A DNA stretch of 9,939 nucleotides from Pseudomonadota bacterium (GTDB taxonomy: Bacteria; Desulfobacterota; Desulfarculia; Desulfarculales; JAHJDS01): assembly GCA_018812395.1 (NCBI GenBank), contig JAHJDS010000490.1:1-9939 (forward strand), written 5' to 3'. The notes under the pieces are model-generated. The model was not told where the DNA came from. It searched no databases and saw only the letters and a list, made by a program, of their open reading frames with translations. Made by a program: the position numbers and the translations under genes. Positions 6,353-9,939 of the stretch are shown piece by piece (position 1 is the first letter of the stretch; each line of letters begins with the position of its first letter).

Positions 6353-8020
6353 ATGTCGGCCCTTCCCGGTCTGGGGATGACCCGTCACGTCAAGCGCAAG
6401 GCGAGCCTGGCGGCGGTGTTCGTCCGTCACGGTTTCGGTCACCTGCTGGCCGAACTGGGCTGGACCGGCCGGCCCGGCCCGGACGAGCCCAAACCGGAAA
6501 TGAGCCAGATCCGGGCCACCAACCTGCGGGACGCCCTGACCGACGCCGGAGTGACGTTCGTCAAGCTGGGCCAGAAACTGTCCTGCCGGCCGGACCTGCT
6601 GCCCCCGGATTACATCCGCATCCTGAGCACCCTCCAGGAGGAGGTGCCGCCGCCCGAATGGGAGGAGATGCGGGCCGTGCTCGTCGACCAGTTGGGAGGG
6701 GCGCCGGAGGAGATCTTCGCCCAGTTCGACCCCACCCCGGCGGCGGCGGCCTCGATCGGCGTGGTCTACCGGGCGGTGCTGCCGGGTGGCGAGCCGGTGG
6801 CGGTCAAGGTCCAGCGGCCGGGCATCGAGCCCCAGGTCAAGGCCGATCTGGCCATTCTGGCCGATCTGGCCGATGCGCTCGAAAAACGGATTCCCGCCTC
6901 GCGGCGGTACCAGCCCAAGGCCCTGGTCCGCCAGTTCTCCGAATCGCTCCGGGCCGAACTCGACTTTCTCGAGGAAGCGGCCAAGACCGACCAGTTCCGG
7001 GACACCCTGGCCGACCACCCCTGTGTCTTCGTCCCGGCACCGGCCAGGGAGTACTGCACGCCGAGGGTGCTGACCCTGGAGTGGGTGGACGGGGCGCCTC
7101 CCGGTGAGGCCGCGGCCCTGGCCGAGCCGGGCGTGGACCTCTCCCGGACGGCCCACCATCTGTCCCTGAGCCTGCTGCGGCAGACCCTCGAGTCCGGCTG
7201 CTTCCACGGCGATCCCCACCAGGGCAACGTCCGGATCATGGCCGACGGCCGGGGGGCCTTCCTGGACTTCGGCAACGTCCACCTCATCGGCCGCCAGTCC
7301 AGGCGCCATTTCCAGCGGCTGTTGGGGGCCTTCTTCCTGGAGAGGGCCGATCTCATTGCGACCGTCCTGGTCAACGCCGGCGTGCTCGGACCGGGGGTGG
7401 ACATCCGGGCCTTCCAGCACGACGCCGATCTGCTGCTGGCCCGGAGCATGTCGCGCCTGGACAACCGGCGGGATTTGGAGAAGCTGTTTCGGGAGTTCCT
7501 GGTCCTGGTCAACCGTTACGAGGTCATCAATTTTCCGACCGAATGGGTGGCCCTGATGCTGTCCTTCGGCCTGATGGAGGGCGTCTGCCGGACGCTGGAC
7601 GAGGACTTCGACATGTTCGCCGCCGGCCGGGAGATGATCGAGAAGGACGTCGCCCTCAAAATCATCGATCCCCGCCGCTGGCTGGCGGAGCGTCTGTTGG
7701 GGCTGCGGGAGTTTCAGGATCTGGTCACCGCCCTGCCGGGCCGGGTCGAGCGGCTGCTGACCAAGCTCGAGGCCGGCGACCTCAAGATCAGGCACGAGTA
7801 CGAGCGGGCTGAGGCGTTCTTCCGGCCGCTGGGCCGCGGGGCCAACCGATTGGCCGCGGCCCTTATCGCCGGATCGCTTCTGATCTCGGGGGCGCTGCTC
7901 CTGGGTCAGGCCGGGTCGGGACTGGTTCGGTGGCTGGGCTACTCGCTTTTGGCCGCCGGCGCCCTGTGGGGCGTCGGCGTCACCTGGGCCTTGTGGCGCG
8001 GGGGTCGGGACCGGGATTGA
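6353..8020 (+). CDS. ABC1/UbiB/ADCK-family atypical protein kinase-like protein
   Basis: The 555-aa product has the family blocks in order: FVKLGQKLSCRPDLLP (KxGQ motif, Lys71-Gln74), the Ala-rich loop AAAASIGVVYRA (130-141), VAVKVQRPG with Lys152, LDFLEEAAKTDQF, the catalytic HGDPHQGN (285-292, Asp287 and Asn292) and LDFG (304-307, Asp305). Two hydrophobic C-terminal segments (about 500-550) should anchor it in the inner membrane, as in UbiB. Family members bind ATP and support quinone synthesis or lipid handling; a specific role here is not shown. Some positions differ from the usual form (GVVY for GQVH, HGDPHQGN for HADPHPGN, LSCRPD for LSTRPD). ATG 6353 is chosen because GGAG at 6341-6344 is 8 bases upstream; ATGs at 6314 and 6377 are also in frame. 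No ubiquinone or menaquinone gene is nearby. It is divergent from oadGB and convergent with cheR. Confidence 0.9.
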   Translation: MSALPGLGMTRHVKRKASLAAVFVRHGFGHLLAELGWTGRPGPDEPKPEMSQIRATNLRDALTDAGVTFVKLGQKLSCRPDLLPPDYIRILSTLQEEVPPPEWEEMRAVLVDQLGGAPEEIFAQFDPTPAAAASIGVVYRAVLPGGEPVAVKVQRPGIEPQVKADLAILADLADALEKRIPASRRYQPKALVRQFSESLRAELDFLEEAAKTDQFRDTLADHPCVFVPAPAREYCTPRVLTLEWVDGAPPGEAAALAEPGVDLSRTAHHLSLSLLRQTLESGCFHGDPHQGNVRIMADGRGAFLDFGNVHLIGRQSRRHFQRLLGAFFLERADLIATVLVNAGVLGPGVDIRAFQHDADLLLARSMSRLDNRRDLEKLFREFLVLVNRYEVINFPTEWVALMLSFGLMEGVCRTLDEDFDMFAAGREMIEKDVALKIIDPRRWLAERLLGLREFQDLVTALPGRVERLLTKLEAGDLKIRHEYERAEAFFRPLGRGANRLAAALIAGSLLISGALLLGQAGSGLVRWLGYSLLAAGALWGVGVTWALWRGGRDRD

Positions 8021-8022
8021 TC

Positions 8023-8053
8023 GCCGGCCGGAGCCGTCACCCCGCCGGCTTTT
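8023..8053 (+). terminator. Putative intrinsic terminator of the UbiB-family gene
   Basis: GCCGGC at 8023-8028 can pair with GCCGGC at 8044-8049 across a 15-base loop, directly followed by TTTT (8050-8053). It begins two bases after the UbiB-family stop and extends into the 3' end of the convergent cheR. The T-run is short and the loop long, so strength is uncertain. Confidence 0.4.
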
Positions 8054-8912
8054 GATAGACGATCGCCCCGGGAAAGTGGATCAGTTTGAAGGCGTCGCTG
8101 ATGTTGTGCAGCGATTCGGAATGGCCGATGAACAGATAACCGCCGGGCTTCAAGGCCCGGTGCAGATGACCGATGACCGATTTCTTCATGGACTCGTCGA
8201 AATAGATGATTACGTTACGGCAGAAGATGATGTCCATGCCGCTGATGAGGCGCATCCGCAGGTGGTCCTTGAGGTTCATGAACTCGAAGCGGACCATGGC
8301 CTTGACCGAGTCTGTGACCCGGAAGCCGTTGTCGTTCGGTTCGAAGTAACGGTTCTTGATCGGCTCGGGCGTCAGGCGCATGGAGTAGTCGGAGTAGAGC
8401 CCCTCTTCGGCTTTTTTTAGCATTTCCTGGGAGATGTCATGGCCCAGGATGGTGACGTCCCATTTGTCCTTGTACGGCCTCAACAATTCGTGGATGAGGA
8501 TGGCCAGGGTGTAAGGCTCCTCCCCGCTGGAGCAACCGACGCTCCACAGCCTCAGCTTGCCGCCCTTCTTTATCTGCTCGTCATCGATCAGTCGGTTCAG
8601 GATCTCGGTCTCGAACACCTTGAGTTGGGGCGGGTTGCGAAAAAAGAAGGTCTCGTTGGTCGTCACCGCCTCGAACAGGTTGAACATCTCCGCCCGGCCG
8701 TAATGGGTGGCGGTGTTGATGAAGAGGTAGTACTCCTCGAAGGTGGACAGGCCGCACTCCCGGAGTCGGCCGGCCAGCCGGTTTTCGAGGAGATACTTCT
8801 TGGATTCGGTGAAGTGGATCCCCGCCTTCTCGTAGATAAAATCCCGAAACCGACTGAATTCCTGGTCAGTCAGGGGTCGTGGTTTGGTCGGGGCCATCGG
8901 TTCGGTGGTCAA
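8037..8912 (-). CDS. cheR: CheR-type chemoreceptor glutamate methyltransferase
   Basis: The 291-aa product has an N-terminal helical domain (RFRDFIYEKAGIHF) and a SAM-dependent methyltransferase domain with CheR signatures: TNETFFFRNPPQ (85-96), the SAM loop LWSVGCSSGEEPYTLAI (122-138), the acidic GHDIS (157-161) and FCRNVIIYF (230-238), ending with the LHRALKPGGYLFIGHSES block. CheR methylates glutamates in methyl-accepting chemotaxis proteins. The start is uncertain: TTG at 8912 has GGGAG 10 bases upstream, while ATG at 8897 has no ribosome site. The frame remains open to a TTG at 8996, but that falls in the predicted -35 box. Two rows of the gene count 58% and 45% GC, low for this window. 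No other chemotaxis gene is adjacent; it diverges from flagellin, suggesting a motility neighbourhood. Family assignment is very secure; the receptor partners are unknown. Confidence 0.95.
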   Translation of the reverse strand: MTTEPMAPTKPRPLTDQEFSRFRDFIYEKAGIHFTESKKYLLENRLAGRLRECGLSTFEEYYLFINTATHYGRAEMFNLFEAVTTNETFFFRNPPQLKVFETEILNRLIDDEQIKKGGKLRLWSVGCSSGEEPYTLAILIHELLRPYKDKWDVTILGHDISQEMLKKAEEGLYSDYSMRLTPEPIKNRYFEPNDNGFRVTDSVKAMVRFEFMNLKDHLRMRLISGMDIIFCRNVIIYFDESMKKSVIGHLHRALKPGGYLFIGHSESLHNISDAFKLIHFPGAIVYQKPAG

Positions 8913-8940
8913 GATCGCGTCACTCCCGGTTCTGGAATCT

Positions 8941-8957
8941 GGCCGCGACGGGCGGCC
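8941..8957 (-). other. Perfect 6-bp hairpin in the cheR leader
   Basis: GGCCGC (8941-8946) and GCGGCC (8952-8957) pair perfectly around a 5-base loop. With the promoter at 8968-8996, transcription begins near 8961, so the hairpin would form at the very 5' end of the cheR message, where it may protect the RNA. No ribosome site is covered. Confidence 0.45.
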
Positions 8958-8967
8958 CTCTAATTTT

Positions 8968-8996
8968 ATTAACGCTGTTTCCGTAATTAATGTCAA
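8968..8996 (-). promoter_or_regulatory. Sigma70-type promoter for cheR
   Basis: On the minus strand a consensus TTGACA (8991-8996) is followed after 17 bases by GTTAAT (8968-8973, four of six consensus bases). A TTAATA reading with 18-base spacing is equally possible. The surrounding AT-rich patch (8961-8996) stands out sharply from the GC-rich window. The short repeats ATTAA/TTAAT flank the spacer. Confidence 0.6.
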
Positions 8997-9071
8997 GTTC
9001 CGGCCTCGGCGGCCGCTGGGGGGCGAAAACGACCTTCGGACAAAAAAATCATGCTTTCCCCGAAAAAGGCC

Positions 9072-9100
9072 TCAAGTCCATTTCAACCTTCGGCCGATAA
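9072..9100 (+). promoter_or_regulatory. Sigma28 (FliA)-type flagellin promoter
   Basis: GCCGATAA at 9093-9100 is identical to the sigma28 -10 consensus. The best -35-like element is TCAAGTCC (9072-9079) against TAAAGTTT, two bases further away than the usual 11-base spacing. The predicted start is near 9107, giving a leader of about 170 bases before the flagellin ATG. Location directly upstream of flagellin strongly supports it. Confidence 0.7.
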
Positions 9101-9140
9101 GAAAGGCGAATCGAGCTTCGGAAAAAAAAGCTTGCGCGCC

Positions 9141-9170
9141 GCGGGGTCGTCCGGTGTCCGGACTCCCCGC
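9141..9170 (+). other. Strong hairpin in the flagellin leader (first of three)
   Basis: GCGGGG pairs with CCCCGC and GTCCGG with CCGGAC, giving 12 base pairs with a small TC/T internal loop and a 3-base TGT loop. No T-tract follows on the plus strand. On the minus strand a T8 run (9122-9129) follows the hairpin after an 11-base gap. It lies about 35 bases after the predicted transcription start and is likely an mRNA structural element. Confidence 0.65.
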
Positions 9171-9174
9171 CGCC

Positions 9175-9203
9175 CGGCCCGGGAATGGACCTGAACCGGG
9201 CCG
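9175..9203 (+). other. Second leader hairpin with ATGGA in its loop (candidate CsrA site)
   Basis: CGGCCCGG (9175-9182) and CCGGGCCG (9196-9203) form a perfect 8-bp stem. The 13-base loop contains ATGGA (9185-9189), matching the ANGGA core that CsrA binds when exposed in a hairpin loop. Confidence 0.5.
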
Positions 9204-9217
9204 CCGGCAGGCGCGCA

Positions 9218-9233
9218 CGGGCAAGGAAGCCCG
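9218..9233 (+). other. Third leader hairpin with AAGGA in its loop (candidate CsrA site)
   Basis: CGGGC (9218-9222) pairs with GCCCG (9229-9233) around the 6-base loop AAGGAA. AAGGA (9223-9227) fits the CsrA core in the preferred loop position. A further ACGGA follows at 9235-9239. AAGGA also resembles a ribosome site, but it is 50 bases from the flagellin start. Confidence 0.5.
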
Positions 9234-9263
9234 GACGGAATGGGGCCCGCCCCCCAGCTTTTC

Positions 9264-9273
9264 ATGGAGGAAG
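9264..9273 (+). promoter_or_regulatory. Flagellin Shine-Dalgarno overlapping an ATGGA motif
   Basis: GGAGG at 9266-9270 lies 7 bases before the ATG at 9278. The ATGGA at 9264-9268 overlaps it, so a CsrA dimer bridging this and an upstream loop would block ribosome binding. The ribosome site is clear; the CsrA reading is inferred. Confidence 0.65.
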
Positions 9274-9277
9274 AGTC

Positions 9278-9939
9278 ATGTCTCTAGTCATCAACCACAA
9301 CATGATGGCCGCCAACTCGGCTCGACACTTGAGCACCATCTATTCCCGGTTGTCCCGGTCGACGGAACGGCTGTCGTCGGGCCTGCGGATCAACTCGGCC
9401 GCGGACGACGCCGCCGGTCTGGCCATTCGGGAGCTGATGCGGGCCGACATCGCGGTGATTCAGCAGGGCGTTCGTAACGCCTCGGACGCCATCTCGATGA
9501 TCCAGACGGCGGAAGGCGCCATGGCGGTCATCGACGAGAAGCTGACCCGGATGAAGGAGTTGGCCGAGCAGGCGGCCACCGGGACCTACACCACGGTCCA
9601 GCGGGAGATCATGGACTCCGAGTACCAGGCCATGGCCGCGGAGATCGACCGGATCGCCACCGCCACCGACTTCAACGGCGTCAAGCTCCTGGACGGCAGC
9701 CTGTCCGCGATCCACGCCGGCAGCGGCATGAAGATCCACTTCGGCACGGGCAACGACTCCGACGAGGACTACTACTACGTCACCCTGTCCAACATGAAGG
9801 CCACGGAGGCCACCGGTCTGCAGGTCGGCGGCGGGGCCACGGCCGACAGGCTCATGGCCAGCCAGGGCTACGAGTCGGCCGGGGTGGCCATCGGCTCGGC
9901 CGGGGCCTTCCAGTTCAACTACCAGTTCAACTTCACCAA
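9278..9939 (+). CDS. fliC: Flagellin, 3' partial
   Basis: The first 220 residues of flagellin, the filament subunit exported by the flagellar type III apparatus; the gene runs off the right edge. The N-terminal D0/D1 region is canonical: MSLVINHNMMAANSARHL, LSSGLRINSAADDAAGLAI (32-50), NASDAISMIQTAEGAM (67-82), LTRMKELAEQAATGTY (89-104), and ATDFNGVKLLDGS (129-141). The LTRMKELAEQ segment corresponds to the TLR5-recognised region in other flagellins. KIHFGTGNDSDEDYYYV (152-168) resembles flagellins of deltaproteobacterial type. The variable region begins afterwards (VGGGATADRLMASQGYES, then FQFNYQFNF). The start has GGAGG 7 bases upstream. A sigma28 promoter and a ~170-base structured leader precede it, indicating late-class transcription and probable post-transcriptional control. 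The domain downstream and chaperone genes are not visible. Confidence 0.96.
   Translation, partial: MSLVINHNMMAANSARHLSTIYSRLSRSTERLSSGLRINSAADDAAGLAIRELMRADIAVIQQGVRNASDAISMIQTAEGAMAVIDEKLTRMKELAEQAATGTYTTVQREIMDSEYQAMAAEIDRIATATDFNGVKLLDGSLSAIHAGSGMKIHFGTGNDSDEDYYYVTLSNMKATEATGLQVGGGATADRLMASQGYESAGVAIGSAGAFQFNYQFNFT

Noticed and set aside
6335..7795. Minus-strand frame (486 codons) opposite the UbiB-family gene
   Set aside because: It is a mirror of a gene with complete kinase-like motifs and shows no family features of its own.
8913..8996. N-terminal extension of CheR to the TTG at 8996
   Set aside because: That TTG is part of the TTGACA -35 box and the added residues are not CheR-like.
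9001..9277. Sigma54 promoter for flagellin
   Set aside because: I found no GG-N10-GC pair matching the sigma54 pattern at a sensible position, whereas an exact sigma28 -10 box is present.
8884..9477. Plus-strand frame (197 codons) running from cheR through the intergenic region into flagellin
   Set aside because: It crosses the cheR promoter and overlaps flagellin in the wrong phase; no ribosome site or domain is seen.
1..9939. CRISPR array, tRNA, insertion sequence or other mobile element
   Set aside because: No regularly spaced repeats, cloverleaf, transposase or integrase motif, or terminal repeats were seen. Recurrent GGCC/CCGG strings reflect high GC content.

Overview
The window looks like a chromosomal segment of a GC-rich, Gram-negative, motile bacterium. 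TamB implies an outer membrane. Flagellin and CheR imply flagellar motility with chemotaxis-type receptor methylation. A Na+-translocating decarboxylase beta subunit suggests anaerobic or sodium-based energetics. Together with the flagellin sequence style (KIHFGTGND...EDYYYV), this fits the Desulfobacterota/deltaproteobacterial group best, but that placement is inference. I found no tRNA, rRNA, CRISPR array, transposase or phage gene.

Left part (1-4092, + strand): the C-terminal ~1100 residues of a TamB-like envelope assembly protein whose start lies outside the window. It is followed 55 bases later by a secreted papain/C39-like cysteine protease with a near-perfect Shine-Dalgarno. A weak hairpin terminator closes this unit.

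Middle (4133-6195, - strand): a probable operon reading leftward. It holds a small membrane subunit resembling OadG (gamma), the OadB/GcdB/MmdB-type beta subunit (ATGA overlap), and a GNAT acetyltransferase of the aminoglycoside 6'-N-acetyltransferase type. No carboxyltransferase alpha or biotin carrier subunit is present, so the pump must be completed from elsewhere. The interval 6196-6352 holds back-to-back sigma70-like promoters, with a 10-bp inverted repeat covering both -35 boxes.

Right part: an ABC1/UbiB/ADCK-family atypical kinase (6353-8020, +) converges on cheR (8037-8912, -). cheR diverges from a flagellin gene that runs off the right edge (9278-9939, +). The 365-base cheR-flagellin interval holds a sigma70-like cheR promoter, a perfect sigma28 -10 box, and a long structured flagellin leader. 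That leader has three successive hairpins and four ANGGA motifs, one of them in the flagellin Shine-Dalgarno and two in hairpin loops. This is the layout expected for CsrA (FliW-CsrA) control and is the most interesting regulatory structure here.

Base composition is uneven. Hand-counted 60-base rows give about 56% GC in the acetyltransferase gene and 45-58% in cheR, against 73-83% in rows of oadB and tamB.
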